A stretch of 64,000 nt of DNA from Salinimonas profundi (GCF_014750655.1 NZ_JABBXD010000002.1:359636-423635), one strand, 5' to 3'; shown: positions 1-11,748, counted from the stretch's first letter. A program made the numbers and translations. The notes: generated by a model not told the origin, from the letters alone.

Positions 1-38
1 GCAATAAATTGGTGTTGGTTGTCGCCGCCAACAAAATA

Positions 39-129
39 TGGCGGAGAGGGAGGGATTCGAACCCTCGATACGCGTAATGCGTATGGTTCCTTAGCAGGGA
101 ACTGGTTTCAGCCACTCACCCACCTCTCC
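39..129 (-). tRNA. tRNA-Ser (anticodon GCU)
   Basis: Read on the minus strand, the sequence folds as a class II tRNA of about 91 nt. It has a 7-bp acceptor stem starting GGAGAGG, a long variable arm, the T-loop GGTTCGAATCC and an encoded 3' CCA. The anticodon loop reads CTGCTAA, giving anticodon GCU, which decodes AGC and AGU. The long variable arm is the serine identity feature. It lies downstream of csrA, the arrangement also seen in E. coli (csrA-serV). Confidence 0.95.
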
Positions 130-144
130 TTGATGTGGGGCTGC

Positions 145-172
145 ATTTTACGGATTCACCTGATGGTGTCAA
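145..172 (-). promoter_or_regulatory. sigma-70 promoter of tRNA-Ser
   Basis: On the minus strand a perfect -35 (TTGACA, 167-172) and a -10 (TAAAAT, 145-150) are 16 bp apart. They are followed by a GC-rich stretch (GCAGCCCC), the usual discriminator of stringently controlled stable-RNA promoters. The tRNA begins about 15 nt further on. Confidence 0.75.
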
Positions 173-495
173 ACCTTTTTTCAAAGAAAATGCATACCCG
201 CCGGGATTTTGAGCACATTGTACAAAAAAACATAAAATCATGATTTTTCGCACGATTCAATACACGAATATACTGAATCATTCACTAACTCCCTGACCTG
301 CAGGGCGTCTCCCGAACAACCCCGCCAAGATATCAAAGAATTAGCCAGAAGCAAATCAGAAACTGCACCGGAACGCACTGAATGCGCACTGTTTAATCAG
401 TTTGACGTCTGGCAGATGAAAAATCCAACACCTCGGGCAAATTATTTTCTTCGATCTTCTGACGTACCTGATTGCTTTATTTATCACTCGAAACA
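173..495. other. Intergenic spacer between csrA terminator and tRNA-Ser promoter
   Basis: I see no convincing gene, repeat or RNA fold in these roughly 320 bases. The stretch is A+T rich and has no long open frame with a ribosome binding site. Confidence 0.5.
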
Positions 496-532
496 AAAAT
501 AAAAAAGGCTGGTTTAAAAACCAGCCTTTTTT
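496..532 (-). terminator. Rho-independent terminator after csrA
   Basis: The arms GGCTGGTTT and AACCAGCC close a short A/T loop, and on the minus strand the hairpin is followed by a long U tract (A-rich at 493-506 on the plus strand). It sits 15 nt past the csrA stop codon. Confidence 0.85.
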
Positions 533-547
533 ATCGCTTCGAAATAA

Positions 548-745
548 TTATTCTTTATCTGAACTTGTTGCTTCTCCACCTTTTTCAGCTTGGATCCGCA
601 TATATATTTCTTCACGATGAACCGACACTTCTTTAGGGGCATTCACCCCGATGCGCACCTGGTTTCCCTTAACGCCTAAGACAGTGACAGTGACTTCGTC
701 ACCCACCATCAATGTTTCACCTACACGACGAGTCAAAATAAGCAT
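548..745 (-). CDS. csrA: Carbon storage regulator CsrA
   Basis: A small dimeric RNA-binding protein that recognises GGA motifs in mRNA leaders and represses or stabilises transcripts. In gammaproteobacteria it acts on carbon metabolism, motility and biofilm. The 65-aa product has the family start [12 protein letters not shown], the core sequence [17 protein letters not shown] and the conserved VHREEIY segment that forms the RNA-binding surface. The start is supported by a purine-rich site (AGGAGC) about 8 nt upstream. It lies downstream of alaS with a 134-nt gap, so it probably has its own promoter, and a strong terminator follows. Length and order match Vibrio, Shewanella and E. coli. Confidence 0.97.
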   Translation of the reverse strand: MLILTRRVGETLMVGDEVTVTVLGVKGNQVRIGVNAPKEVSVHREEIYMRIQAEKGGEATSSDKE

Positions 746-879
746 TCGCTTGCTCCTGTTCCTTACTTATGAACATATCCTTTCGTTTTGCGTTAACACC
801 GGCACGACCCGGCGATAGCAGCAGCGATTCCTTGTTTTTGTGTCACATCAAAAACCCGCTGATCAACAGATAAACTAGA

Positions 880-3477
<2,598 letters not shown>

Positions 3478-3613
3478 TGAGATCCAAACTTCCTATTTAA
3501 TTCAGTGTTAATTCAGTTCGCGTGGGCATAAAAAATTACGCTAAAAGCACCGCGCTGACTGGCGTCAGACTAGCGCAACAATACCACGGAAATACTACTT
3601 TTGTTAAGCAGCC

Positions 3614-4072
3614 TTATTCGGTGCCATCACCGCGAATGGCATATTGTATCTGCTCTTGCGCAAAACCACGATATTGCAGAAACTGCATTTGTTTCTGACG
3701 ATCCTTAAAATCATCAGGCGTTGCCGGCCCGAACTTTTTAACGCGTACCCGTAAAGCAAGTTCAAACCAGTCCGGCGCCACTTCTTTAATGGCCTGGCTA
3801 ATGACAGAATCACTCACATCATGCTGAGATAAGTCGGCTTTCAGTCGTCTTGGCCCTCTGCCCCTGGCAACTGCACTTCTAACCATCGCTTCTGCAAATC
3901 GTTCATCAGATTGTATATTGGCTTCACGAAACTCATCGATTATCGGCGCAGTTTCTGATTCTTCATAGCCTTTTTGTGAAAGCTTGGCCGTAATTTCCAC
4001 CATGCTGTGTTCTCGTCGCGCCAGCATGCGGGTAATCGCGTCGACAATGATTTTTCTGTTAGACTCTGACAT
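3614..4072 (-). CDS. recX: Regulatory protein RecX
   Basis: RecX binds RecA filaments and limits their growth and recombinase activity. The 152-aa protein shows the helical three-repeat architecture of the family: an N-terminal segment with a MLARREHSMVEI motif, a central AEAMVRSAVARGRGPRRLKADL segment (the conserved R-x-K-G-x-G-P-like stretch) and a C-terminal KQMQFLQYRGFAQEQI repeat. It precedes alaS on the same strand with a 136-nt gap. recA, which usually lies directly upstream, is absent; a divergent COG3146-type gene is there instead. Confidence 0.9.
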   Translation of the reverse strand: MSESNRKIIVDAITRMLARREHSMVEITAKLSQKGYEESETAPIIDEFREANIQSDERFAEAMVRSAVARGRGPRRLKADLSQHDVSDSVISQAIKEVAPDWFELALRVRVKKFGPATPDDFKDRQKQMQFLQYRGFAQEQIQYAIRGDGTE

Positions 4073-4146
4073 GTTTTAAACTACTTGGTGCTTTAGACAT
4101 ATAACGCCCCGACAATAATGATTAAAAGTGGCGCACCGTTTTCTTT

Positions 4147-5358
4147 ATGGGATACCAAACTGAGTTTTTCAATAGCCTGACGCACTTCTCTGCATCGCAG
4201 TGGAGCAGTCTGAACACGTCAGCGACCCCTTTTTTAAGCCATACGTTTCTCTCGTTGCTTGAAAATACCGGCTGTGTAGGCGATGACACTGGCTGGCAAC
4301 CGCACCATATGGCCGTTTTTGACGGCGATACACTTATTGCTGTTGTGCCCGGTTATTTAAAATACGACAGTTATGGCGAATATGTTTTCGATCATGGCTG
4401 GGCCAATGCCTACCATCAACATGGTCTTGCCTATTATCCGAAATGGGTCAATGCGGTACCATTTACGCCGGTAACCGGCCCCCGTTTTTTATTGCACCCG
4501 GATTATGACGCTGAGCAACTAATTCACTACATTGCTCAGCAGATGAAATCGCTTCTGGCAGACGCCGTATCATCCGCCCATGTTCTGTTTCCTTTCGCCG
4601 ATACCGCTACGCAGTTGGCGCCCCAAGGTTTCTTGCGCAGATACAGTGTCCAGTTCCAGTGGTATAACTATCATTACCAAAGCTTTGATGACTTTTTGCA
4701 GGCCCTGACCTCACGAAAACGAAAAGGGATAAAAAAGGCAAGAAATCAGCTTTCTCAGCAGGGCGTAACCATTGAACGTAAAACAGGGCAAAATATTTCC
4801 CGCGAAGATATCGCGTTCTTCATACGGTGCTATCAGGCCACTTATCTTAAACGGAGCGGTCATACCGGGTACCTGAATGAGGCGTTTTTTTATCAGCTTG
4901 CTGAGAAATTATCAGATCAGTTACTGCTGGTAGTGGCAAGTACAGCAGAAGGTCCGTGTGCCAGTTCACTGTTGCTGTTTGACGGACAGGCGCTATACGG
5001 GCGTTACTGGGGGGCGCTGCAAGAAATCAATGAGCTGCATTTTGAATGTTGCTATTACCAGGGCATTGAATTTTCGATAGAGAACAAGCTTCAGTATTTC
5101 AACCCCGGCACCCAGGGCGAGCATAAGCTTATCCGGGGCTTTGAACCGGTTTACTGCACCTCTTCACATTATTTATTTGAACCTGTTTTTCATCAGGCTG
5201 TAAAAGATTTTCTACACAGAGAAACCCATGCAATTGCTGGCTATTTCAAACAGGCCACAGATGTATTACCTTACAATGACAAAGCAAAACAGCAACTTAA
5301 CGTTTTTACCATTTCCAGTGTCGGCGACGACATCACAACAACGAGAACAGAGAACTAA
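4147..5358 (+). CDS. COG3146 (DUF482) GNAT-fold acyltransferase-like protein
   Basis: A 403-aa protein of the COG3146/DUF482 family, predicted to have a double GNAT fold related to FemAB peptidyltransferases. Substrates are unknown; an aminoacyl or peptidoglycan role is only suggested by the fold. Family hallmarks seen are an N-terminal SHTFLSLLENTGCVGDDTGW segment, the central SRKRKGIKKAR basic stretch, FIRCYQATYLKRSGHTGYL, and the late YYQGIEFSIENKLQYFNPGTQ followed by GEHKLIRGFEP. It is divergent from recX and ends 2 nt before the M13 peptidase gene, so the two are probably co-transcribed. Confidence 0.85.
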   Translation: MGYQTEFFNSLTHFSASQWSSLNTSATPFLSHTFLSLLENTGCVGDDTGWQPHHMAVFDGDTLIAVVPGYLKYDSYGEYVFDHGWANAYHQHGLAYYPKWVNAVPFTPVTGPRFLLHPDYDAEQLIHYIAQQMKSLLADAVSSAHVLFPFADTATQLAPQGFLRRYSVQFQWYNYHYQSFDDFLQALTSRKRKGIKKARNQLSQQGVTIERKTGQNISREDIAFFIRCYQATYLKRSGHTGYLNEAFFYQLAEKLSDQLLLVVASTAEGPCASSLLLFDGQALYGRYWGALQEINELHFECCYYQGIEFSIENKLQYFNPGTQGEHKLIRGFEPVYCTSSHYLFEPVFHQAVKDFLHRETHAIAGYFKQATDVLPYNDKAKQQLNVFTISSVGDDITTTRTEN

Positions 5359-5360
5359 CG

Positions 5361-7457
5361 ATGAAATATAGCTTAATCGCCGCTATGGTCGCGGCATCTC
5401 TCGGCTTGGCGGGCTGTGGACAGCCAGAGCAAGCCAATGCGCAGGAAGCTGAACAAACGAAAAAGCAAAACAGCGAAACCACTGCACAAAACAATGGTAA
5501 ACCCGAACTGGGCAGTTTCGGTGTCGACCTATCAGCCCGTGATGAATCAGTTGATCCGGGTGATGACTTTTTCCGCTATGCCAGCGGTAACTGGTACGAC
5601 AATTTTGAGCTACCGGCAGATAAAGTACGCTACGGTGCGTTCAGCAAACTGTATGACCGCAGCCAGGAACAGGTCAAAACCATTATCGACGACATCATGG
5701 CACGTGATGATTTGAATGCCGAAGAGCAGATGGTGCATGATTTTTACAAAGCCTACATGGACACCGATGCCATCAATAAGAAAGGCCTTAAGCCAATTTC
5801 TGACGTAATGGGCAAAATTGACGGTCTTGAAAATCGTCAGCAACTGACTGAACTGTTTGGCAGTGCATGGTTGTATGGCAACGCCTCACCACTGTATGCA
5901 GGGCTTTGGTACAACCGCCTGGATCCTAATGAATATCAGGTTACCGTGGGTGTAGGTGGACTGGGTCTGCCTGATCGTGACTATTACCTGGGTGATCAGG
6001 AGCGCTTTGCCGAAATTCGTAAGGCTTATCTGGCGCATGTGGAAGAAATGCTGACACTGGCAAATGAAGACAATGCCGCTGAAAAAGCACAGCAGATTCT
6101 GGATTTGGAAACCAAAATTGCAGAAATCCAGTGGCCACGTGAAAAACTTCGCGACCGTGAGCTGACACTGAACCAGATTGACCGTGAAAAACTGTCTGAA
6201 GAATACAGCGATTTCGACTGGGATGCGTTCTTTAAATCCAGCGGCCTGAAGGTGCCAGAGCTGAATATGACCACCCCAGAGCCGATCAGAAATGTCATCA
6301 AGATCGTCAATGACACTGACCTGGATATTTGGAAAAGCTACCTGACTTACCACACTGTTTCAAACAACGCGAACCTATTGTCTGAAGACGTATTTATGTC
6401 TAACTTCAACTTTTACGGCAAAACACTAAATGGTCAGCAAGAGCCGCGTCCACGCTGGAAGCGAGCGCTTTCCCAGATGTCTGGCACTGAATCTCTGGGT
6501 TTCGCAATTGGTAAGATTTATGTCGACAAGTATTTCCCTGAAAGCTCTAAAGAGCAAATGAAGGATCTTGTTGAGAATCTGCGTGCAGCACTCAAAAAAC
6601 GTATCGAAAATCTTGACTGGATGGGCGAGGACACCAAAGAAGCAGCGAAAGAAAAGCTGGCCGCTTTCCGTCCTAAAATCGGTTACCCGGATGAATGGGT
6701 CGATCTGGATGGTGTTAAGATTTCCGATAACGAACTGGTACAGAATGTTCGTAATCTGCGCGAGTTCTTCCAGCAGCGCGATGTTGAGAAAGAGCTTGAG
6801 CCCACTGATCGTGAGCGCTGGGGTATGACCCCGCAAACGGTAAACGCTTACTACAACTCTTCATTCAATGAAATTGTATTCCCTGCTGCAATTCTGCAAC
6901 CACCGTTTTTTGACCCCAATGCCGATCCTGCTGTGAACTACGGCGCAATCGGTGCGGTAATTGGTCATGAAATGGGTCACGGTTTTGATGATCAGGGCTC
7001 AAAATCAGACGCCAAAGGCATTCAGCGTAACTGGTGGACTGAAGAAGACCTGAAAGCCTTTAATGATAAAGTTGATCAGCTTGATGAGCAGTACAGCAAG
7101 TATGAACCCATCGAAGGCAACAAGGTCAACGGTCGTCTGACATTAGGCGAAAACATTGGTGATGTGGGTGGTTTGTCAATGGCCTACGAGGCTTACAAAA
7201 TCAGCCTTGATGGCAAAGAAGCACCGGTTATTGACGGCTTGACCGGCGACCAGCGTTTCTTCCTTGCCTGGGCGCAGGTCTGGCGTGAAAAGCGTACTGA
7301 GCAAAGCCTGATGAATCAGCTTCGCTCTGATCCGCATGCCCCGGCCCGTTACCGTACCATGGCGCCGCGCAATCTCGATGCCTGGTACAAGGCATTTGAT
7401 GTAACACCGGAAGACGAATTGTATCTGCCAAAAGAAGAGCGGGTACAAATCTGGTAA
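5361..7457 (+). CDS. M13-family (neprilysin-like) zinc metallopeptidase, lipoprotein
   Basis: A predicted secreted endopeptidase (PepO/neprilysin type) of 698 aa. The start MKYSLIAAMVAASLGLAGC is a lipoprotein signal with lipobox LAGC, so the protein is probably membrane-anchored and faces the periplasm or exterior. The M13 N-terminal domain begins with VDPGDDFFRYASGNWYDNF. The catalytic zinc site HEMGH lies at about residues 536-540, the third ligand motif GENIGDVGG near Glu597, and the substrate-binding NAYYN at about 495. The family C-terminal tail is present as KEERVQIW. It follows the COG3146 gene by 2 nt and ends at a strong bidirectional terminator. Confidence 0.95.
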   Translation: MKYSLIAAMVAASLGLAGCGQPEQANAQEAEQTKKQNSETTAQNNGKPELGSFGVDLSARDESVDPGDDFFRYASGNWYDNFELPADKVRYGAFSKLYDRSQEQVKTIIDDIMARDDLNAEEQMVHDFYKAYMDTDAINKKGLKPISDVMGKIDGLENRQQLTELFGSAWLYGNASPLYAGLWYNRLDPNEYQVTVGVGGLGLPDRDYYLGDQERFAEIRKAYLAHVEEMLTLANEDNAAEKAQQILDLETKIAEIQWPREKLRDRELTLNQIDREKLSEEYSDFDWDAFFKSSGLKVPELNMTTPEPIRNVIKIVNDTDLDIWKSYLTYHTVSNNANLLSEDVFMSNFNFYGKTLNGQQEPRPRWKRALSQMSGTESLGFAIGKIYVDKYFPESSKEQMKDLVENLRAALKKRIENLDWMGEDTKEAAKEKLAAFRPKIGYPDEWVDLDGVKISDNELVQNVRNLREFFQQRDVEKELEPTDRERWGMTPQTVNAYYNSSFNEIVFPAAILQPPFFDPNADPAVNYGAIGAVIGHEMGHGFDDQGSKSDAKGIQRNWWTEEDLKAFNDKVDQLDEQYSKYEPIEGNKVNGRLTLGENIGDVGGLSMAYEAYKISLDGKEAPVIDGLTGDQRFFLAWAQVWREKRTEQSLMNQLRSDPHAPARYRTMAPRNLDAWYKAFDVTPEDELYLPKEERVQIW

Positions 7458-7483
7458 TAAGCAGTGTTAGCTTATCAATAGCG

Positions 7484-7515
7484 AAAAGGCAGCCATAAGG
7501 CTGCCTTTTTTATTT
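7484..7515. terminator. Bidirectional rho-independent terminator
   Basis: The arms AAAGGCAGCC and GGCTGCCTTT surround an ATAA loop and are flanked by A and T runs on both sides. It separates the convergent M13 peptidase and acetyltransferase genes. Confidence 0.85.
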
Positions 7516-7530
7516 TCGTGCTGCCTGCTG

Positions 7531-8127
7531 TCACCTGACAAGATTATCGCCCAATTTGTGATAAATCTCGTTTTCCGACATCAGATTCCAGTCATTTTCA
7601 ATAAAGACCTGATGCGCCTCCTGCACCTGCCGGTCTTTTAACTTTCGCGCAGGCACGCCCACACAGACAGTATAGGGTTCGACATCTTTCGTCACCACGG
7701 AGCCCGCGCCGATGACCGCCCCCTGCCCTATTCTTACGCCCTGCAGAACGGTCACATTTGCCCCAATCCAGACATCGTCTTCGATAACCGGCGGCGAGTA
7801 AATCTCTTTCCATTTCAGGTAGTGTTTTAATTTGTTCTTTCGGTAAAAACGGGATGAGGTTGAGAAGCGATCTAACGGATGTTCACCCGCGCCGATAACG
7901 CAATTGTAAGCGATGGAGCAATAACGCCCGATTTTACCGCTTCGGATAATTGACCCAGCATTTACATAAGAATAATCACCGATGGTAACACCATCGAAAA
8001 TACTGACACTTTTATAAATACGGACTTTTTTGCCCAGCTGACAGCGGCGGGAAACATGATACGAATCATTACGAACAGAGGGAAACCGCGCTTTAAGCAC
8101 GATTTTATTGAAAACCTTTTTAAGCAT
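7531..8127 (-). CDS. CatB-related hexapeptide O-acetyltransferase
   Basis: A 198-aa left-handed beta-helix acyltransferase that uses acetyl-CoA. The hexapeptide repeats begin near residue 43 (VTIGDYSYVNAGSIIRSG), are interrupted by a loop carrying GAGEHPLDRFSTSSRFY, where the His is the likely catalytic base, and resume at EDDVWIGANVTVLQGVRIG. The C-terminus PYTVCVGVPARKLKDR is the standard cap. Such enzymes acetylate streptogramins, chloramphenicol or surface sugars. Nothing nearby fixes the substrate, so a polysaccharide or antibiotic target stays open. It is monocistronic. Confidence 0.8.
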   Translation of the reverse strand: MLKKVFNKIVLKARFPSVRNDSYHVSRRCQLGKKVRIYKSVSIFDGVTIGDYSYVNAGSIIRSGKIGRYCSIAYNCVIGAGEHPLDRFSTSSRFYRKNKLKHYLKWKEIYSPPVIEDDVWIGANVTVLQGVRIGQGAVIGAGSVVTKDVEPYTVCVGVPARKLKDRQVQEAHQVFIENDWNLMSENEIYHKLGDNLVR

Positions 8128-8278
8128 ACTACCTGCTACTTTTTGGCCCTTTCCATGGAGCGCGGCAGTATACCTGTGACTTACTGTAAGTTAAATCTAT
8201 CGGTCTGATTTAACTGTCCTCTACGCATGCTAGCTGTAACGCCTGGCCCGAATAACGCATCTGGCTATTACTTTTAAC

Positions 8279-9151
8279 TTAATGGGCAGACAGTGACTCA
8301 GGGGTTTGGGTGGCAGGTGCCGAGCTGCTTATCTTGTCGAAAAATAAGATGCCGTCAAACGCGTCCACCGCCTGTTGCTTAATATACATACCTGAAGTCG
8401 TATAGTCGGCGTAATCTTCTGTGACGGCTGCTTTGATGTCCTTCTTGCCACAGTCGAAGGTTTTGGTAGGGTGTCTGAAGCATGCCCAGTAGCTTCCAGT
8501 GCGTGCCACCATATTAAGGGTCGTCAATTGGTGTGTTAAAGCAAGCTGTGCGGCCACGGTCTTGTAGTCATCACTGATGTGCAGCGACCGGTTTGCATGC
8601 ACCCGACCGGTGATAATGATCGTTATTGCTTTATCATTTTGCGTAATGTAACGACGAATATTATCTGCCATAATTATTTCGCGGGGCGCGTCTTTTCTGT
8701 GTTCATCCCTGCGCGCATCGAAACCGGCAATAGTCACCTTCCTCGCTATACTGCGAAGCTCTTTTACAAACGTAATTAACCCGAAAACCGCGGCGCTGCT
8801 TCTGCCATCCTGTATCTTGCGTGTCCAGAACGGGTGAGAAAGCAGTTGCTTAACTGTTAATTCATTCGCAAAGTACCGTTGGATAGCCGCATTCATATCT
8901 GCAGGCATTTCCAGCAGAATCTGTAAATGTTGATTATCTCTCGTGTTGGCGACGAGAGTTTTAATGAACCCGACCACTTCATTACTGCCGTGGGTTTCAC
9001 CTATTAATAACGGACTGTATGCGCCAATGTCATCGTAGGGTATCGGGGCAAGTTCGTTTGCGCCGGCAGCAGGTACAACCGCCACACTAATCGCTACCAC
9101 ACAGATAACGATACCAGCACGCAAAGCGCTCTTAATAGCCGACAATGTCAT
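8279..9151 (-). CDS. ChaN-like (Tiki/TraB-type fold) exported protein
   Basis: A 290-aa protein of the ChaN family, which is linked to haem/iron handling. The start at 9151 is chosen because it opens a clear signal peptide (about 30 residues, ending VPAAGANE); the frame is open further upstream but that part overlaps the neighbouring terminator and is not protein-like. Family motifs are LLIGETHGSNEVVGF, with the conserved GE-H, the ILLEMPADMNAA segment, and TIIITGRVHANRS near the end. The signal peptidase site lacks a lipobox Cys, unlike E. coli-type ChaN lipoproteins, so a soluble periplasmic protein is likely. It is flanked by gaps on both sides. Confidence 0.75.
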   Translation of the reverse strand: MTLSAIKSALRAGIVICVVAISVAVVPAAGANELAPIPYDDIGAYSPLLIGETHGSNEVVGFIKTLVANTRDNQHLQILLEMPADMNAAIQRYFANELTVKQLLSHPFWTRKIQDGRSSAAVFGLITFVKELRSIARKVTIAGFDARRDEHRKDAPREIIMADNIRRYITQNDKAITIIITGRVHANRSLHISDDYKTVAAQLALTHQLTTLNMVARTGSYWACFRHPTKTFDCGKKDIKAAVTEDYADYTTSGMYIKQQAVDAFDGILFFDKISSSAPATQTPESLSAH

Positions 9152-9236
9152 CCTGAAACAGGCTCCCTTACTTGTGACAATGACAGCGTACCTGATTCGG
9201 TACCTGTGTCTATTCGCATTCACGATAAAGATTATA

Positions 9237-9269
9237 AAAACAAAAAAGCCACCCGAGGTGGCTTTTTTT
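9237..9269 (-). terminator. Rho-independent terminator after the bicA-like gene
   Basis: The arms AAAAAAGCCACC and GGTGGCTTTTTT enclose CGA, with T runs at either end. It lies 16 nt past the SulP stop codon and closes the carbonic anhydrase-transporter operon. Confidence 0.85.
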
Positions 9270-9284
9270 AAGTTTGATTGAAAG

Positions 9285-10922
9285 CTATACGCTGGCGAGT
9301 TTACCATCACCTTTCGTATCATCCTCATTATTGCTGATGATGCGTAGTGCGCAGTCCAGCGCTTCCAGGCGCGTTTTAAACATTCTCACATTTGGCTGGT
9401 GCGTATTAATACTATCAAGCACCTTTTTTACCGCATCCGTTGCGCCGCTAATGACCAGTTCACGGCCTGCAGCGTGCGCATCAGAGGTGATGGTCTCAAC
9501 AGCCATCGCTGCTGACACATCCACAACCGGCACCCGACTAAAATCGAGAATCAGTACCTGCGAATGTGCTTTGACCCGCTCCCTGACATGGTGACCCAGG
9601 TCAGCCGCCGCACCGAAGCTCAGTGGCCCGCCGAAGCTAAACATACTGACTTTGCCGCCGGCTTTTTCAAGCAACGCGTTTTCTTCCGGATCATCCAGGT
9701 TATCAGGAATTTTATTCACTTCATCCAACTGTAGCTGTGCCACCTGACGAACATACGCCAACGCAGCCAGTACCACACCCACGCCAACGGCGGTGATAAG
9801 GTCAACAAATACGGTTAGCCCTAACACCAGAATCATCAGCGCAAAATCCCAACGCGGGCCCGTATGTGCTCGTTTAAGATATCCCCAGTCAATGATATCC
9901 AGACCGACTTTAACCAGAATACCTGCCAGTACCGCGTGAGGAATTTTCGCCGCAAGCGGGCTCAGGCCCAGTACAATCGCCAGCAGAACCAACGCATGCG
10001 TCATTCCGGAGATACGGTCCTTACCACCACTTCGGATGTTAACCACCGTACGCATGGTGGCGCCAGCACCCGCGATCCCACCGATCAGACCGGCAACAGT
10101 ATTACCAATACCCTGCCCGATAAGCTCGCGATTACTATTGTGACGAGTACGGGTCATATTATCTGCCACCAGCGACGTTAACAGACTATCAATGGCACCT
10201 AAAATCGCCAGAATAAACGCCGCTTCCAGCACCATAAGAACATTGCCCTGGGTGAACGTTGGCAGATGTATGCTAGGCAAGCCGGTGGGAATGTCGCCTA
10301 ATACCGGGACGGAAAGCGCCAGGCTTACCAGCGTACCGATAATTAGTGCAGCAAGGGCGCCAGGCACATATTTACCCAGTGCGGCCGGCCATTTATAAGC
10401 GATGACCAGCGTTCCGATACCGAGCGCTAACGTAACATAATTGATATCCGCCAACGCCTGAGGCAAATATTCCAGGGCTCCTAACGTACCGCCAGGTGGT
10501 TCGTGGCCTAATAAACGGCCAATCTGAAGAATTATGATAATTGCCCCGATACCGGACATAAATCCGGAAATTACCGGGTAAGGCACCAAGCGGATATATT
10601 GCCCGACACCGAGCACGCCAAACACTATCTGAAAAATACCCGCCATCACCACCGCGGTCAGTATCAGCTCTACATCGCCGGACAAACTGGCAAACAAACC
10701 AGCAAGCACAACCACCATCGGACCTGTCGGCCCGGAGATCTGAGAGGGCGTGCCACCGAACAGCGAGGCAAAAAAGCCTACGGCAATGGCACCATATAAA
10801 CCGGCCATGGGCCCAAGACCAGAAGCCACCCCAAGCGCCAGCGCCAGTGGCAAGGCAACGATCCCCGCGGTTAATCCGCCGGTGAGGTCGCCGCGTAAAT
10901 TAGATGTACTTATTTTCAACAT
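9285..10922 (-). CDS. BicA-like SulP-family bicarbonate transporter
   Basis: A 545-aa inner-membrane SLC26/SulP transporter. Many positions match cyanobacterial BicA, the sodium-dependent bicarbonate carrier: NLRGDLTGGLTAGIVALPLA at the start, ISGPTGPM, GFMSGIGAIIIILQIG, IDSLLTSLVADNMTRTRHNS, GGIAGAGATMRTVVNI and VGLDIIDWGYLKRAH. About 12-14 membrane segments are followed from residue ~430 by a cytoplasmic STAS domain (GKVSMFSFGGPLSFGAA, LILDFSRVPVVD). It starts 9 nt after a carbonic anhydrase gene in the same operon, which supports CO2/bicarbonate as substrate. Sulfate transport is the main alternative. The BicA resemblance is from memory, not a search. Confidence 0.85.
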   Translation of the reverse strand: MLKISTSNLRGDLTGGLTAGIVALPLALALGVASGLGPMAGLYGAIAVGFFASLFGGTPSQISGPTGPMVVVLAGLFASLSGDVELILTAVVMAGIFQIVFGVLGVGQYIRLVPYPVISGFMSGIGAIIIILQIGRLLGHEPPGGTLGALEYLPQALADINYVTLALGIGTLVIAYKWPAALGKYVPGALAALIIGTLVSLALSVPVLGDIPTGLPSIHLPTFTQGNVLMVLEAAFILAILGAIDSLLTSLVADNMTRTRHNSNRELIGQGIGNTVAGLIGGIAGAGATMRTVVNIRSGGKDRISGMTHALVLLAIVLGLSPLAAKIPHAVLAGILVKVGLDIIDWGYLKRAHTGPRWDFALMILVLGLTVFVDLITAVGVGVVLAALAYVRQVAQLQLDEVNKIPDNLDDPEENALLEKAGGKVSMFSFGGPLSFGAAADLGHHVRERVKAHSQVLILDFSRVPVVDVSAAMAVETITSDAHAAGRELVISGATDAVKKVLDSINTHQPNVRMFKTRLEALDCALRIISNNEDDTKGDGKLASV

Positions 10923-10931
10923 GGCTACTGC

Positions 10932-11576
10932 TTATTTTGAAGTAAGTTTCTGTTCTGCGTAAGCTTCGCTCATACGCTCAAAGGTTCTTTTGCTTTCGTC
11001 ATAGCAAAGTACATCGCCGGAACCGATGTTATACACCCAGCCATGAAGCTTGACCTGACCAGTCGCGATTTTAGCCGCTACCGCTGGATGCGTACGAAGG
11101 TGTTGCAACTGCTGTACAACATTCTCCTGCGTCACTTCTTCCAAATCTTCATGGTCAACTTTACCACGGCGCTCTTTGACCACTTCAGTGGCACAGCGGC
11201 AATGTCCCAGCCACTCTCTGACATGGGGCAAACCATCGAGGGCTTCTGGATTCAGCGCCCCTTTCATGGCACCGCAATCAGTGTGACCACATATAACAAT
11301 GTGGCTTACACCAAGCGCAGCGACAGCAAATTCAATGGATGCAGTCATACCACCGGTTTGATTAGAATGTGGGGGAACAACATTACCTGCGTTGCGGCAA
11401 ATAAAAAGCTCTCCGGGCCCGGTTTGTGTTACCAGGTTAGGATCGATACGAGAGTCTGAGCAGGTAATAAAAAGAACTTCAGGGTTTTGGCCGTTAGCCA
11501 GCTTTTGGAATGTCGCTTTTTTATTGGGATAAACTTCTTCCTGAAATTTGGCGACACCAGAAATTACATGATCCAT
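10932..11576 (-). CDS. Beta-carbonic anhydrase (copy 1)
   Basis: A 214-aa cytoplasmic zinc enzyme that interconverts CO2 and bicarbonate. The zinc site is visible as CSDSRIDPNLV and GHTDCGAMKGAL (Cys-Asp-Ser-Arg and His-x-x-Cys); PGELFICRNAGNVVPPH and LHGWVYNIGSGDV are further family markers. It is closest in look to CynT-type bacterial enzymes. It is first gene of a two-gene operon with the BicA-like transporter. A 38-bp operator-like element lies about 60 nt upstream. Copy 2 (13303-13950) is a near twin, so a duplication of the pair or of the anhydrase gene is likely. Confidence 0.95.
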   Translation of the reverse strand: MDHVISGVAKFQEEVYPNKKATFQKLANGQNPEVLFITCSDSRIDPNLVTQTGPGELFICRNAGNVVPPHSNQTGGMTASIEFAVAALGVSHIVICGHTDCGAMKGALNPEALDGLPHVREWLGHCRCATEVVKERRGKVDHEDLEEVTQENVVQQLQHLRTHPAVAAKIATGQVKLHGWVYNIGSGDVLCYDESKRTFERMSEAYAEQKLTSK

Positions 11577-11636
11577 CTTATACTCCGCTTTTACAATTTT
11601 TTAATAGTTATTAACGAAGTTGTAACTGATAGTCTT

Positions 11637-11674
11637 ATAGAAATACATAGATTCTCGTGATAGCAATCAGCTAT
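11637..11674. promoter_or_regulatory. OxyR-like operator upstream of carbonic anhydrase copy 1
   Basis: On the plus strand ATAG at 11637 is followed 23 bp later by the dyad ATAG-N7-CTAT (11660-11674) and then CAG. The same spacing occurs at 14021-14058 and 14853-14890. The ATAG-N7-CTAT half-site is the geometry known for OxyR-family regulators. The likely binder is the regulator encoded at 14905-15861; this is inference. Confidence 0.65.
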
Positions 11675-11713
11675 CAGCGGGGGGATTCTTAGCGACTCGG
11701 CGGGGTCAGTGAG

Positions 11714-11738
11714 AAGAGCGGGCGAGGCCCGCTCTCAT
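11714..11738 (-). terminator. Probable terminator after the second SulP gene
   Basis: A GC-rich stem, GAGCGGGC/GCCCGCTC with a GAG loop, lies just after the SulP stop codon. The U tract is poor (CTCTTCTC), so termination may be partial. Confidence 0.5.
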
Positions 11739-11748
11739 TTACAGAGGA

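Noticed and set aside
5886..6353. A long frame antisense to the M13 peptidase
   Set aside because: It has no family features or ribosome site and lies fully opposite a well supported gene; the same holds for other long antisense frames inside alaS, cheA and the fli genes.
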